Assembly (NCBI GenBank): GCA_037043015.1
Contig: CM073327.1
Coordinates: forward strand, 6,554,727 to 6,618,726
Origin: Bryum argenteum
Taxonomy: Eukaryota > Streptophyta > Bryopsida > Bryales > Bryaceae
Direction: 5' to 3'
Length of the DNA: 64,000 nt
Under the pieces are notes generated by a model that had not been told where the DNA came from, did not search any database, and saw nothing but the letters and a program-made list of their open reading frames with translations. Position numbers and translations under genes: made by a program. Shown one piece after another: positions 1 through 11,902 of this stretch (the first letter of the stretch is position 1; each line of letters starts with the position of its first letter).

Positions 1-2283
1 GCGATACCCCGATCGTGTTCTTGAACACGTACTGTACCACATTTGTATACAATTCATAGTCCTTCAAGATCACCCACCTGCGCAATTGCCAGACACAAAG
101 CTTACAAAAAATGAACACTCAGAAGAAACGGAAACCTCACATTGATAGAGCACTCATTGATCTATCCTTATATGTACACAAGCACCAATGGTGGAACACT
201 ACTAACTCCTGTTTGAATGAACATTGCCTGATCACTAGTGCCAAAAAGACAACAAACATGTCATCCCCTTTGAGGATACTCACACAACAAGGATCTTGAA
301 CCTTATAACAGTTGAAGTGGGACTAGTTTATAGACATATTGATCCAAAACAAACATGACAGAATGAAATCATGTGGAGTGAGGCTTATTGTGGTTTTTTG
401 ATGCTGCTCAATTTTGCTCTGAATTTCGAGAATCTGCTTCTCAAAATCCTCCATCTTTATGAAGCCATTTTCCAACATAGACGACCATTGAGATTCAGAG
501 TGTAAATTCGATAATGAATATCAAAAGGGAAGATTGGATCATACCCCAGGCGGCTCCCAGCATGGCCGGTAATTTTGGACAAAGTGAACAACATGATGTC
601 GTGGTCGGAGGGGTTCGTCATCGGTGTGAGGTGAGGCCAATAATAAGCATGGTCGTATACAACAGGGCCACTCACATTCTTTGGCACTTCCTGAATCTGA
701 CCAGTTGGATTGTTCGGCGAGGCTATGATTTCAATCTCAAGCCCTCTATCGTTACCAGTGATGCGAGCAGGCTCGCCTGCAAACGTGTAGAGAGGTGAAG
801 AGAATAACTCCGTTTGGCTCTTGTATGACTGCAAACACAATTGAGAATCGCATCATGTTTTGTTCATGCAAGTCTCTCTCTATTCAAGTCTCTCTCTAAA
901 CTTATGGTGCAGGAACGGGTTTGCGTACGTTGTAATATGGTGCTTTGGCTACGACAGGAGTCACTCTCCCGGCGTCCTGGACAGCGAGCGAGTGAATTAC
1001 GGCGTTGATGAGTTGCATCGACCCTGTCCCGATTGCAATGTACCGGCCCTCCGTGACCGCGTTCCCTGCCAGGGCGTGCATGCCCCTGATGGCTGCCTCG
1101 AGCGCCTCTGTGCAGAAATCTGTGAAATCACCGTCCCTTGGTAGATAGCCTATTCGGTACCACCCTGGAATTACTGTCGTTCCCATCTCTGGATTCGCCC
1201 TCCAGTACGGCTCAAACAACAGGGGATTGCCACTGTGTCAACATGGAACCCCATATAGTTAGCCATCTCGGTGAGTGTGTGTGACGGGAACGAAAACCAT
1301 CTCTGTAACATGCAAGGCTCTCTCTATGAAATTTCTCTCTAGACATAAATTTCACTTCTCAGCCGTCTCAGTAGGCCGTGTGTGACACGAAAGATGCAGG
1401 AGCACATGACACCTCTGCAGAATGCAAGTCTTTCTCCATGCAAGTCTCTCTCTAAACTGATTTTCCACTTCTCTTTCCGTTCCTCCGTGATAGACGAGTG
1501 CTGCACCCCGTGAATTGTACACCTCTCCTACATTTTCTCCATAAATCGTACACTGATATAAGCACTCTACCCAGTTGTCAGCTAAAAGAGGGTGCCCTAT
1601 TCGAATTTGCAAGAAAGCAAGATGTGCAAGTCTCTCTCTAAACTTCTACTTCGCCATTCTTCGTCATTGATTATGAAACACAGCGACGGTGCCAAATTTG
1701 TGACCACAAATTGCTACATTTTCTCATTCATCATACACTGGGTTAAGCACTCCACCCACTTGCGAGCTAAAAGAGGGTACCCTCCTCGAATCTGCTGGAA
1801 ATACCAAAAGAAGCACGAGCAAGATAAGCAAGTGTCTCTCTTCGCCATGAACTCCGAAACAAAACGAGGGTACAAGAAAGATGTTCACTTCAGGTACACA
1901 AGATGCTTTTCCTCGAGTAAGAAGGGAAAGAGAGTGGGCAACCTGTCGGCATTTGAAGCGCAATTCGGCACAACGACAGAGCAATCTGGACCCGTGAAGC
2001 AGTCGTTGCATTCGCAAGCAAGCGAGCCATCAGCGTTCACACGCATGGTGTCCACGAACACATCGCCATGACCGGAACAGAGGTTCGCGGCAGCTTTTTC
2101 CGCAGCCTGAATTGCATCCGCCCACTGAGGCTTCTTATCGAAGTAGCCATAGCTAACAGAAAATGTTACAATCAGAAAAATCGCGTTCAACAGCAGCGAC
2201 AGAAGCAGGATCAGCGAGGGTTTTCTGCTCTTCCTACTCTCGTTAAATCCCAGCAACAGCCGCGCCTCCAAGGCATCCTCCAT
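1..2283 (-). CDS. TAR: L-tryptophan--pyruvate aminotransferase, TAA1/TAR family (3' end outside window)
   Basis: Converts tryptophan to indole-3-pyruvate, the first step of the main auxin pathway, before YUCCA monooxygenases (family knowledge). Exons on the minus strand: 2283-1943, 1232-929, 828-545 and 77-1; the last runs off the window. All junctions are GT-AG and keep frame. Residues 22-46 form one hydrophobic segment, probably an ER signal anchor. Residues 69-108 hold six cysteines (C69, C90, C92, C95, C101, C108), matching the EGF-like domain found before the alliinase-type PLP domain in TAR2-like proteins. The aminotransferase part contains the motifs ASPNNPTG and FTLSKITGHAGSR, whose SK lysine should bind PLP. 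The partial exon 4 reads VVQYVFKNTIGVS, as in the family. The ATG at 2283 begins the only ORF with the anchor. Divergent from RbcX. TAR-type rather than TAA1-type is inferred from the anchor and EGF domain. Confidence 0.9.
860..1780. repeat. Short repeats inside the TAR introns
   Basis: A motif close to GCAAGTCTCTCTCTAAACT recurs near 864, 880, 1437 and 1626, with weaker forms near 1312 and 1423, in introns 1 and 2. A longer imperfect duplication pairs about 1527-1608 with about 1715-1795; both contain GCTAAAAGAGGGT. They lie between exons and are probably intron growth by local duplication. Confidence 0.6.
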
Positions 2284-2639
2284 GGCTGCTACTCTTCACC
2301 TCCACCCAAAGAACAAAGACTGACTAAAGGTTTCATGAAACAATAGCTTTACTCAGGTGTTCTTGATCGTAACGATACCCACCAAGAATGTACGTAATTG
2401 TGATTGAAGAGTGATGGTCCCAGAAGCTATCACTGTCTCACACTTTTGTAAAGAGAATCCGCACGACTCTTTTGGTTCCGATGATTCTGTGTTTAGAATC
2501 AAGCAACCTTCTTGAGAAAGATCGCACGGTATTCTGTTTGCATGCAGATTTTTCAATGAGTTTGTTTTCCCCCCAGTTTGTTTGGAATACATGTCTCATG
2601 TCTCTCATAAAGGTATGATTGTTAAGTTATGATTGTTAA

Positions 2640-3132
2640 CCCTTAAACGCTCAAGGGGGGTATAGAGTCCAGAAACATAATTTTTTGTACAGTGTCATGG
2701 ATGAGAATGAAGGTAAGCTATGTAGATCTCAACCGTACAATCTTGTAGTATACTTGTTGTAGGTCATGTGGATCAAATTTGGAGAGATAAAGCCTCATAG
2801 ATTGCAAGATCATAGCATATTGGTACTCAAAAAAACATCATAGAATTTCAGCATTTTCACTGAAGTGAAATGCTAGCAACAAATATATTGCAATGAAAAA
2901 TGCTCAATGTTTGAAAACCCAAAAACTAAAGTTGCCTTCACTAAAATGCATGTTATTAATTCATACTTCATTGTATAAAACTGCAATTTTTTCCAAACAA
3001 ACCAACCTTGCTTTGGGACCCAATCCAAGTGATACAGTCCAAAACGGATTCCCGATGACGAAATTATGGCTCTTTCAAACTTTTTGCCCTTCATCCAAAA
3101 TGTCGTTTTTCAACATCTTGGACGTTTAAAGG
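2640..3132. mobile_element. TTAA-flanked miniature element (piggyBac-like)
   Basis: About 493 bp between TTAA (2636-2639) and TTAA (3133-3136). The ends are inverted: CCCTTAAACGCTC on the left and the complement of GACGTTTAAAGG on the right. TTAA target duplication with CCC-type ends is the piggyBac signature. No transposase is seen, so it is non-autonomous. It lies in the shared 5' space of TAR and RbcX and could affect either promoter. Confidence 0.7.
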
Positions 3133-3756
3133 TTAAGATAGCGGACGTAAAAGGATGATTTTTGGTCTGAAATGTGGATGCACAAATGTACAATAATTGA
3201 ATAATGGATTCTTATCAAAGGAAAATGTGCAAAGATAGCCTTACAAGTGAAAGTGCATTTAATGCAGCAACTTTAAAATTGCCGGATTTTGCCATGCAGG
3301 GCTGGAAAGTGGCTCGGAAGCAACCCAATAAGGATCTAGAAGCTCCGAAGATTCTGCTCTAACTGCCGTATATTCACCTATGGTATCTACACACAGTTGC
3401 GGCTACCGATCCCGGGAACGCGCGTCCGCGGCCGTCCCCCAACGAACGAAACCTAAACGATCGACGAACGGAAGCTTAACCGACGAGCTTAGTGCGCCTC
3501 CTTTTCGTCGGCAGCCACAAAGGAGCTCCGCTCACCAGCAAGAAAGAACGTGGAGGAGATCCTGCTGCGCCACGAGAGGTCACAGATCCCGCTCCAGCCT
3601 TTGAATGCAATCCCATGCAATGGCGATGGAACTGTACATTCAATAAATCGCCCTTCTTGACCACCCCTCGAAATTTTCCCCCCTGCCATCCAATTCTTCT
3701 CGCGCTTTCTAATACGATTGCTGTGAGTTGAGTGGCGATTGTGATCGAAGGTTAAT

Positions 3757-5747
3757 ATGGCAGAGGCGTTGTTGGTGCGAAGCAGCGCAGCAGCAGGTTG
3801 TAGTGCGATAGCGAGGACGATGAAGCGGGGAGAATTGGTGGCGCCAGGCTCGTCAGCTATGGGATTGAGCTCCGATTTCTTCTGCAAGAAGCTGGCGTCT
3901 CTTGTGCCGAAGCAAAGTAACACGACTGGAGCTAAGATTAGGGTTGGTCGTGGTGGTCCCATTCGCAGCAAAATGTTTGTGCCAGGTACCCATTTCCCTA
4001 CAGAGTTCAAGCACCCAGTTCTTCCTCTGCAAGGAGGCTGGTCATTGTCATAACATTCTTTCTCTTGTCACTGTTGATAGAAAATCTCTGATACATATCA
4101 AATGGTTCTGGGTTTCATCAATCGTTTATGCTCAATATTGGTATCAATAGTCATGAATTCGCTGATGCTTGTCAGTCTTCATGAATTGCCGATGCTCAAC
4201 ATTGCTGTTAGTTTTCATGGGTTTTAGTAATCACGTGAGGTCATAAGAACTAGCACCACTCAATCGACTGAGTACTGTTATCGATACATGTTTCCGTGAA
4301 CCATGGTATTGGTATCAACTGTATCTTGTCTCTGCCTCAGCTTTTTGATGTTTATTTAAGTTTTTCGGTACCGAATCAAACGTTTGTGGGTCTTAATAAA
4401 CGCTGATCCTCAGTGTTGGTATAATTTATATTCATGAAATCACTGATGCTATCAATATTCATGAGTTTCAGTAATCACATGAGCTCTTGATAACTATCAA
4501 TTGGTAGATTACATGTTTTCGTTAACCATGGTATTGGCATTTAAATTTTGCCTCCGCTTCTGGTTTCAACGTTTGTATTCAATTTGAAGGGAACCAGACC
4601 CAGCGTTTTGATGTTGTGAGTTTGTTCTTCAACCGTGTGTCCTAAAGGACTGGGTCTCATTAATCATGCAATTATCAAGTACTTGTATTTTGGATTGTGC
4701 CTATGTTCAAAGAGGAACTTAGTCCAGCGTTTCGATGCCATGGCTGTAACTCTCAACCATGATCAATGAATAGGTTACTTCAAGGTATAGATCAATTTTG
4801 CTCTTGCATTGAAAAGTACTCACTCACAATGGGTTGTTGCTTTGTGAGATTGATTTCACTTTTGCAATGAAATTGATAGGATTTGGGGAGGCGTCACCTG
4901 AAGGGCAAGCAGCTGCAGCGATGCACAACTTCTTCACGTACGTTGCAGTTAAAATAGTGTGCTCTCAGCTTGAGGTTTGTGCCTTTCCCTGGATTATGTG
5001 TAACAAAACATGAATAGTATGTAGGGCCCCGTCTTCATATCACTTATAACCTTGCAGTATACCGTAGAAGCAGTTGGTCCTCGTACTCCTCTTTGTAAAG
5101 CTCAAAACAGTATGATCTTCTTCCGAGGACCTATTTGTGGGATTCTGTATGCTTCTGAATGGTTGTGCAGGATTATAACAAGGAAGCATATGCCGACTTG
5201 ATGGACTTTGTAGAGAGAACACCATTGAAGGATGGTGATAAGTTCATTGCAACACTGATGCGAGAATCGTATAATCATAAAAATCTGGGTACGGCTCACA
5301 CTTTTCCTGTCTTTCATGGTACCAATTGGTGAAGTCTAGCAGTATTAACATCTTTTAACGGTGTGCTTGTTCGGCATGATACGTGCTCGGCCGTCTTCCA
5401 GCTCTACGCATTATGGAAGTAAGTCGACTCCTCTACTTTACTTTCAGTTTCATGGTTGTTCTACTATAGAAGTGAGTGGTTTTCTATACAAGTATCTTGA
5501 AGTGGGTGGCTTTCTGTGACCACAGGTTAGATCAGCATATGCGAACCAAGACTTTGAATGGGAAGCTCTTCAAGCGTTAACAGCTAAGGTTTGCTCTCGA
5601 GACCCTTCTACTCTTTCGATCGCAAGTGCGTTTTGTTTCGGCAATATGGATACTTACTTCGGTTGTTGTGCTTGCTGGCAGCAAGTGGAGACGGCTAATA
5701 CATCGCTCATGCGAAATTTTCTCACTGAGACTAGCAACATGGAATAA
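3757..5747 (+). CDS. RBCX: RbcX, Rubisco assembly chaperone (plastid)
   Basis: RbcX homodimers bind the C-terminus of the Rubisco large subunit and help it assemble into L8 cores (family knowledge). Six exons: 3757-3985, 4881-4975, 5171-5288, 5402-5418, 5526-5588 and 5682-5747, giving 195 codons in one frame. Residues 1-75 are basic, Ser/Ala-rich and poor in acidic residues, like a chloroplast transit peptide. The mature part starts near FVPGFGEASPEGQAA and holds the RbcX core motifs HNFFTYVAVKIV, DGDKFIATLMRESYNHKNL and LRIMEVRSAYANQDFEWE. Exon 4 is only 17 nt, yet supplies the conserved LRIME residues. Intron 1 is about 0.9 kb and holds internal repeats. Which of the two plant RbcX subtypes this is was not settled; the GFGEASPE segment may favour type I. 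Confidence 0.93.
4090..4570. repeat. Imperfect duplication in RbcX intron 1
   Basis: About 4110-4350 and 4400-4575 share an ordered set of motifs: TTCATGA..., CACTGATGCT-like, TTTTAGTAATCACGTGAG or TTTCAGTAATCACATGAG, then AACCATGGTATTGG. Spacing differs between the copies, so the duplication has drifted. Confidence 0.6.
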
Positions 5748-5805
5748 TCATGCGTGGAGGGTGTAGTAGGTATCATGATGTGAATATGAGCTTCTTTCAA
5801 TGTTT

Positions 5806-5915
5806 ACTTGCCCTGGTTCATTGACAAAGTGGTGCACATTCGTTGAGTGAAGCTGAGTGAGAAAATTAGTCGACGAGGACGAAGATGATTGATCATTCTG
5901 TAGATATTTGTTCCA
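5806..5915 (+). repeat. RbcX 3' flank segment, source-like copy of the mosaic repeat
   Basis: Starting 58 bp after the RbcX stop, this segment contains GGTGCACATTCGTTGA and ATTGATCATTCTGTAGAT-like sequence. Related sequence occurs at about 9630-9715 and 12443-12525, there joined to sequence resembling the NRDE2 last exon. It probably belongs to the RbcX 3' UTR or just beyond it. Confidence 0.6.
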
Positions 5916-6408
5916 CGCAGAAAGTATTTGTTCCCCGCAGAAGTATGTTCTGTGCACACAGTAAAAGTAAAGGAGGCTATGCAAATGCTAGCCAGATATT
6001 GCACATAATTCTTATTTTCATACTAAACAAATGATGGAAAATGCAACACTGTTTGCATGAATAGATCACGACCCTGTTGTTGTTGCAAAGTCTCTCTACT
6101 GTCCGAAGCACTTCCCAAGGAGATTAAGTGCTATGCACATTTGTATTACCCGTTTGTGGTAGCACTTGGTACCATTCTTGTGATTCCGATGCTTTGTGCA
6201 CGCTCTAGATTGTTTCTCACTTGGTAAATGTGGGATAGCAATTGTTGTTGAGGATTTCCCTCTTGTCATAGCCAAATGGGTATTATGAAACATTTTGAGG
6301 GATTAGGGGTTGTCTAATAGCCTATATCATATTAATTGTTAACCAGGTTGCACAATAAGATGCACAATAAAATGTACAATGGGAGACACAACCCCTTGAG
6401 TGCCTTTA

Positions 6409-6702
6409 AGGTAGACAGACCCAAAACCGACAGGCGACCAATAACCGATCTAGTCCAATTCCTAGATTTTGAAAGGACTGATGTACCTCATTTGTATATT
6501 TGAGCATGAGGTCGGTTTTAGGTCGCAAGCAACTTTTCACTTCAAACAATTATAACTATTTGAATAATGCAAATAAAATCACGAAACTTTTTGCATTCAG
6601 CAAGAACCTTATGTTTGCACACATGAAAAATTCTAAAAAATATATATACCTTAATATCATGTGCTAAAATCCTTAAGTTGTCGGTTATAGGTCTGTCTAC
6701 CT
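6409..6702. mobile_element. Miniature inverted-repeat element with TA duplication (Tc1/mariner-like)
   Basis: Ends are inverted over about 24 bp: AGGTAGACAGACCCAAAACC on the left and the complement of GGTTATAGGTCTGTCTACCT on the right. TA lies on each side (6407-6408, 6703-6704). Length is 294 bp with no coding capacity. TA duplication points to the Tc1/mariner superfamily, although the ends are not the Stowaway consensus. Confidence 0.65.
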
Positions 6703-6998
6703 TATATAGGCCGATGGACAAGGACAGTTGACAGTTAGTCATTTGTCAAGCCAAGGGTCCTGCCTCCACCATGACAATGTTATTCATTGTTAGCTCTCAA
6801 TGAATAACTTTTTGGGGAGAGGTTCGAACCCTGGAGACGCAAGTAGAACGAATTGAACAGAGATAGTATGACACATATATAATTTCTAAGAGAGGTGGAT
6901 ATCGCTACTTGAAAATCCCCTGCTTAATGGCAATTTCGTTCCAATGGTAACTAAACGGTCGGAGGTTCGACCCTCAGCACATGTGAAGTTGACATTAA

Positions 6999-7360
6999 CC
7001 CTTAAACGCCCATGGGGTGTGAAACGGGCAGCCCGAAAATGGATCACAGCATCTTTTGGACTTGGGCATCATGAATAGTGCACTTTTTGAACAAGGGCAT
7101 CATGAATGCACCAATCAATGATGAGCTTGCAACCTCCTACAAGGTTATGTACCACCCCAACCTCGCTACCACAATCCTTTCAAAGCACAAAAACACTCAT
7201 ACAAATTGTGATTTGAATTGTAAAATTTCACTTTTTGAATGCATCACAAGAAGGTGACCAGTTTGACATAAAAATATAAGAGAAAAGTTGAGTACAGTGA
7301 GAGCTACAGAGAAGATTCTGTTGGAAGGTGACCCCTCGGGTCACCTTGGGCGTTTAAGGG
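6999..7360. mobile_element. TTAA-flanked miniature element (piggyBac-like)
   Basis: 362 bp flanked by TTAA at 6995-6998 and 7361-7364. Terminal inverted repeats are CCCTTAAACGCCCA on the left and the complement of TGGGCGTTTAAGGG on the right, identical over 14 bp. The ends resemble those of the 2640-3132 element, so both probably belong to one family. No ORF of note. Confidence 0.8.
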
Positions 7361-7364
7361 TTAA

Positions 7365-9480
7365 GCAGGGGCCGTTCCAGTTTTTTCATACCCTTTTTGT
7401 GATGTCTTTTCATATTTTAGATATTGTTGGTACTAGTGTCTCTAGAGGGTTATACGACCCCTTGCTGCATTTTTTGAATAAAGGGCAACAGCTGAAATTT
7501 TAAAAGATGAACACTTGAAGTGAGGAGCGATAGGAAAAAGTGCTCTAACATATTATTAAAATGGTGATATCTATTTGCACCAAAGAACAAATAAAGTTCT
7601 CACTAATTTCCACTTAAAAACAATGTTTTGAGATTAGATTCCACTAGAAAGAATAAGTTTTCTTGCATAGTAAGTTTCTTTGACATACTCTGTGAAAAGG
7701 TTTCGTCATTTATGTAGAGCATCGAAAAAATTTCTCAGATTCTATTTGGAAACCTCTCTTGTGTCATCTACTCTCAATGGCGACAAAACTTGCAACTTGG
7801 CCCGTGGACCCTTTCTTCGCCCTTATTTGCCCCTTTTTTTTTCACTCATGTAAATGGGGGATGGAGGTACGCCCAATCGAATGCTCTCAAAATAATTAAT
7901 TCATTTTCCCTTTTGACAAGTGAATATGCACTTGAAACTCTGTTTGATTCAACACACTTCACAAATTTATAAAACGTAGCCCCTCGTTGATGTGAACATG
8001 CACTTACACTATTTTTGAATACAACACTCCACAAGATTATGAAAATTCTACAAAACTCTTTATGTAAACTTACCTTTTTTTGGTATTCTTATTTTGATTT
8101 AAATAAAAGAATGATTCTTTGATGCACTTACTAGCGAGAAATTACATATAGATGATACATGGATTAAAGAAAAAAAGTGATCAAATAACCTTAAGATAGT
8201 ACTGATGAAATTACTAACAGAGGTAAAAAAGTACAAAGGTTTTTGTTCAATTACAAGGAATTCTATCCTTTGCATTCTCGATCATTACGCCGAATAGAAT
8301 GCCTCGAGTTTTCTTTTCGTAAGAATTGTTGCTCTTTGGAGCCATTGGCCTAATGGGTTATGTTCAAGAGCCTCGCCAAATACCCCAGAAGTAATCGGAA
8401 GGTCAAGAAGAGGTCAAGAAAATTTTTAAAAATTTGAAAAGAGATTGTACCAAAAGTCATTAGCAAAAGAGAACCAAGACAAATTTGATTCACTAAATTA
8501 TCCAATGAAGACTTTTAATACCATTGTATGGAACAAAATCTGCGAGAAGATAATAAACCAATATTATCCAAAACACGAAGAGAAAAACCAATATTATCCA
8601 AAACATGAAGAGAAAACCAATATTATCCAAAACATGAAGAGATAAACCAATATTATCCAAAACATAAAGAGAAAATCCAATATTATCCAAAACATGAAAA
8701 AAAACACAAAAAAGTCTCGCTAAAACTTGAAAAGCCCCTACAACTTTACATGAGGTGAGGATCGATCCTCCGATGGTTGACCGCATGGTTGACCCTTACG
8801 TATCTTGAAACACCCATCCTCTAAAAGTTATCTTGAACCATATCCATATCTAAGAGCATAAATACATCTCTATATTGTATTTCTTCAACCTACTCTCTTG
8901 CTCTGACGACATAAAATACATCTTCATATTGTTTTTCTTCAATTTTCTCCCTTGCTTCTACACAGGGTCGAACCTCCGACAGCGAAGGCAAGTTTTGAAA
9001 GACATGCCATCTTTTTCTTGCCTACTGTCTTAGATCATAATGTTCATGTATTCTTCATATATTATATATATATCTCCATTGATACTTCTTTCTTTGCTTG
9101 TTTCACTTGCAATAGTTGTTTTTTACATTTCCGCTTAGCAATAGGCTTAATAAGTTGTTGTTTTACATAGATGGATGACAACAAAGATGTCCCGAAACCG
9201 AAGGTGGAGATCGGGTGGTTTCATATCCACGTTTGGTGGAACATCTTCATTTGAAATTGTCATCCGACAATCACCTCTTAGGATTGCACATGATCTCCAT
9301 GGAAGTTACTTCGGACACAATAAGACACTAGAGACCCTTAGCAACACCAGGGTCTAATCTTTTCATACAATGTGTATTGTGCTTTCCATCCATATGTTTG
9401 GTGAAACATGAAATGAAGATGTGAAGATTGTGTGCACTCTTTTGCGTGTAATGAATATTTGCAGATCAATAATCTCTGTT
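7365..9480. other. Gene-free AT-rich spacer with a short tandem array
   Basis: No ORF with recognisable protein character. The main structure is a five-unit tandem array at about 8552-8702 with a 29-31 bp period and core CCAATATTATCCAAAACATG. Units differ at a few positions and no unique spacers separate them. GGTTCGA-like B-box sequences near 6822, 6955 and 8965 hint at worn tRNA-derived SINE pieces but have no complete structure. Confidence 0.6.
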
Positions 9481-9502
9481 CTTGTCTTCAAACTTCAAAT
9501 AT

Positions 9503-9957
9503 TATGATATTTTCTCCTTCAATTTATGATCATCCAATCACGATACCAGTTATTTGTCTATGCAAGTGACTGTCATGTGGAATTCTGTGACCAGCTTGCC
9601 CAATTCCAGTTCAATTACAACACAATAGAGAAAGCGGTGCACATTCGTTGACCGAAGTTGAATGTGATGAAAATTAGATGAGGACAAAGATGGTTGATCA
9701 CTAGATATTCATTACACGCACTGTGGAGGATCGAGGCACACATTCCTCTCATCTAGTACTCTTTTGATTAAGAGCCAATGTTGCAACAAACGTATGAATA
9801 AAAACACTGAAAGTTTGTATAAACAGATTACGCGCAGAAAGATCTCATAAACATCTGAAAGTAGCCCTTTCTCTCGCATTATATGTAGAAACTCATGCAG
9901 CAACCTATCAAACAAGCTCTTCAATCGATGTAGTATACTATTACATCAAATGCTCAT
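9503..9957. repeat. Mosaic segment J1: RbcX 3' flank joined to NRDE2 last-exon sequence
   Basis: About 9630-9715 resembles the RbcX 3' flank (GGTGCACATTCGTTGA, GAGGACAAAGATGGTTGATC). About 9832-9912, read on the minus strand, encodes HIMREKG and SDVYEIF, close to EIMREKE and TDVYEIL in the last NRDE2 exon. A second copy lies at 12293-12866, so the TBP gene sits between two direct copies. The NRDE2 piece is a dead fragment with no surrounding exons. Confidence 0.7.
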
Positions 9958-10070
9958 TGATTTTCATAAACGCCCTGAAAAAGCAAAAAGCAATTGCTCC
10001 GTTGCCGAAAAGCAAGGGTATCCGCCCAATTGATGTGCACGATGGAAACAACCCGCTCGTCGATTCCTGA

Positions 10071-11798
10071 TCATGATCCTTGCGGGGGTCTCCATTGTGA
10101 GCCAACGGGATTGTAAGTCCCTTGCTGCGGCTGCCTGGCTTCTGAAACGGGATCCTGAACTTCTTGCGGGAGTCTCTGGACTCCGGAAACGGAAGCAGAA
10201 GCTCCTTGCGGAGGTCCCTGGACTCTGTGACTGGGATTAACAGATCCTTGTGAAGCTCCCATGGCGCTGTACCCGGATTTGGCAGATCCTTGCGGAGCTC
10301 CCGCGGCCCTGTAACCAGAGTTCGCATAGAATTGCTGAGCTCTCATGCCTCCGTTACCGGAATATGATCCTTGCGAAGCACCCGCAGCTCTGTAACCGGC
10401 ATTAACAGATCCTTGATGAGCTCCCATGCCTCCACTACCGGAACAAACAGATCCTTGCGGAGCTCCCATGCCTCCGTTACCAGAATAAACAGGTCCTTGC
10501 GGAGCTCCCACGGTTTCGTAACCGGAGTTGGCAGATCTTTGCGGAGCTCCCACAGCTGTATAACCAGAATTTACAGATCCTTGCTGAGGTCCCTGGACTC
10601 CGTAGGCGGTATTATGAGCGCCTTGAAACGCTCCCATGACTTTGTAATCCGTATTGACAGATCCTTGAGGAGCACCCCCGTTTCTGTACCCGGAATTGAA
10701 AGATCCTTGAGGAGCTCCCATGCCTCCGACATCAGAATAAACGGACCCGTGCTGAAGTCCCTCGACTCTGTAACCGGAATTGACAGATCCTTGCTGAGTT
10801 CCCACGCCTCCGTATCCGGAAGCTCCTTGCGGCGCTCCCATGACTGCGTATCCGGAATTAACAGCTCCATGCGGAGTTCCCATGGATCGGTTAATGGGAT
10901 TGACTGATCCTTGCTGGCGTTCCATGCCATCGTAAACGGAACTATGAGCTCCTTGCGGGTGTCCCATAACGTTTGAAAAGGATTTGCGATCTAATTCCGG
11001 CAATGTCATGTAACTGGCAACGGGATACATTGCTCCTCGCGGCGGAGGTTCCACGAATCTGGGCTTAAGAGCTTCTTGCGGCGAGGGTTCCATGACATTG
11101 GGAACGGCTTTCGAAGCTACTTTCTGCGATGATTTACCTTTCCTCGTTTCCAAACCAATTATGGGCCCAACGGGTTTCCTAACCAGCGTCAACACAGGAT
11201 AAATATTCTCGAAGGCTTGATAAAGATCCTCTCGAGTTTTGCCACCAGTGAGCACAACTTTTCCCGAAACGAAGATAAGCAAGCAACACTGCGGTGCTTT
11301 CATGCGGTAAATCAATCCCGGAAACAACTCCGGTTCGTAGGTCGTGAAGTGACCGTGCATGTAGGCCAATCCTTCCAGCTTGATAGGGAACTGAACGTCG
11401 GTAGAAGCAACCATGTTCTGGACCTTGAAGTCCTTAAATTCAGCCGGAAACCCTAGCTTCTGAATGATGCGCGCGAATTTCCGAGCAGAAAGCTTCGCGA
11501 GTTCCTCGCTTTTCGCGCCGGTGCACACCATCTTCCCTGAGGCAAAGATAAGCGCCGTCGTCTTTGGATCCCGGATGCGCATAATCACAGCGGTGAATCG
11601 GCGGGGATTGTACTCCGCGTTCCTTGCCTGCAGCGCGATCAACTTCAAGTCCAACTGACAATTCAAGCTCACGGTCGAAACCACGTTTTGTATGACGGGA
11701 ACTATTCCGGACGGGTGCCGAATATCCACACACTGCTCCATCGCTTCAGATTCCGAGCTTTTAAGCGTTGCGCCAAAAGCAAAGCTACTTATATCCAT
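10071..11798 (-). CDS. TBP: TATA-box-binding protein with a long repetitive C-terminal extension
   Basis: TBP nucleates TFIID and related pre-initiation complexes on promoters (family knowledge). 575 codons with no intron. Residues 27-208 form the two-repeat TBP saddle, very close to plant [85 protein letters not shown] and FENIYPVL. The four phenylalanines that kink TATA DNA are kept (F68, F85, F159, F176), as are the central asparagines N38 and N128. Plant TBPs usually end just after YPVL, at about 200 residues. Here a linker (209-277) leads into about 21 units of a 14-residue repeat running to the stop. The lack of introns suggests a processed copy, but the core has no damage, which argues for function. 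It lies between two direct copies of a mosaic repeat. Confidence 0.93.
   Translation of the reverse strand: MDISSFAFGATLKSSESEAMEQCVDIRHPSGIVPVIQNVVSTVSLNCQLDLKLIALQARNAEYNPRRFTAVIMRIRDPKTTALIFASGKMVCTGAKSEELAKLSARKFARIIQKLGFPAEFKDFKVQNMVASTDVQFPIKLEGLAYMHGHFTTYEPELFPGLIYRMKAPQCCLLIFVSGKVVLTGGKTREDLYQAFENIYPVLTLVRKPVGPIIGLETRKGKSSQKVASKAVPNVMEPSPQEALKPRFVEPPPRGAMYPVASYMTLPELDRKSFSNVMGHPQGAHSSVYDGMERQQGSVNPINRSMGTPHGAVNSGYAVMGAPQGASGYGGVGTQQGSVNSGYRVEGLQHGSVYSDVGGMGAPQGSFNSGYRNGGAPQGSVNTDYKVMGAFQGAHNTAYGVQGPQQGSVNSGYTAVGAPQRSANSGYETVGAPQGPVYSGNGGMGAPQGSVCSGSGGMGAHQGSVNAGYRAAGASQGSYSGNGGMRAQQFYANSGYRAAGAPQGSAKSGYSAMGASQGSVNPSHRVQGPPQGASASVSGVQRLPQEVQDPVSEARQPQQGTYNPVGSQWRPPQGS
10074..10967 (-). 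repeat. 42-bp coding tandem array in the TBP tail
   Basis: About 21 units of 14 codons, consensus [14 protein letters not shown], with conserved QG and frequent GY or NSGY. Two units are shortened ([25 protein letters not shown]). The unit length is a multiple of three, so other frames stay open too, including a 178-codon antisense frame at 10371-10907 that is a by-product. Composition (G, Q, S, Y, N; few charges) resembles low-complexity or prion-like domains. Confidence 0.92.
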
Positions 11799-11902
11799 GA
11801 TGGAGCTTTTCCTGTCAAAGTGTCAAGTGCTTCTTATACTCGATGCGGAGGAAGCTTTTACTGTCAACTGTGGATCTTTTACTATAGGAGTGCCTGTTCC
11901 TG

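Noticed and set aside
3489-4010. 173-codon minus-strand ORF
   Set aside because: Antisense to RbcX exon 1 and its leader, where base bias opens the reverse frame. No family resemblance.
6815-6985. GGTTCGAACCC and GGTTCGACCC B-box-like strings as tRNA genes
   Set aside because: No acceptor stem or anticodon arm can be folded around them; at most SINE scraps.
8552-8702. Possible CRISPR-like array
   Set aside because: The units abut with no unique spacers and the DNA is nuclear plant DNA; this is a minisatellite.
10371-10907. 178-codon plus-strand ORF of RSLRSSHAS-type repeats
   Set aside because: It is antisense to the TBP tail. The 42-bp unit keeps this frame open automatically; the sense frame continues an intact TBP core.
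11440-11733. 97-codon ORF in the second minus-strand frame
   Set aside because: Overlaps the conserved TBP core in another frame.
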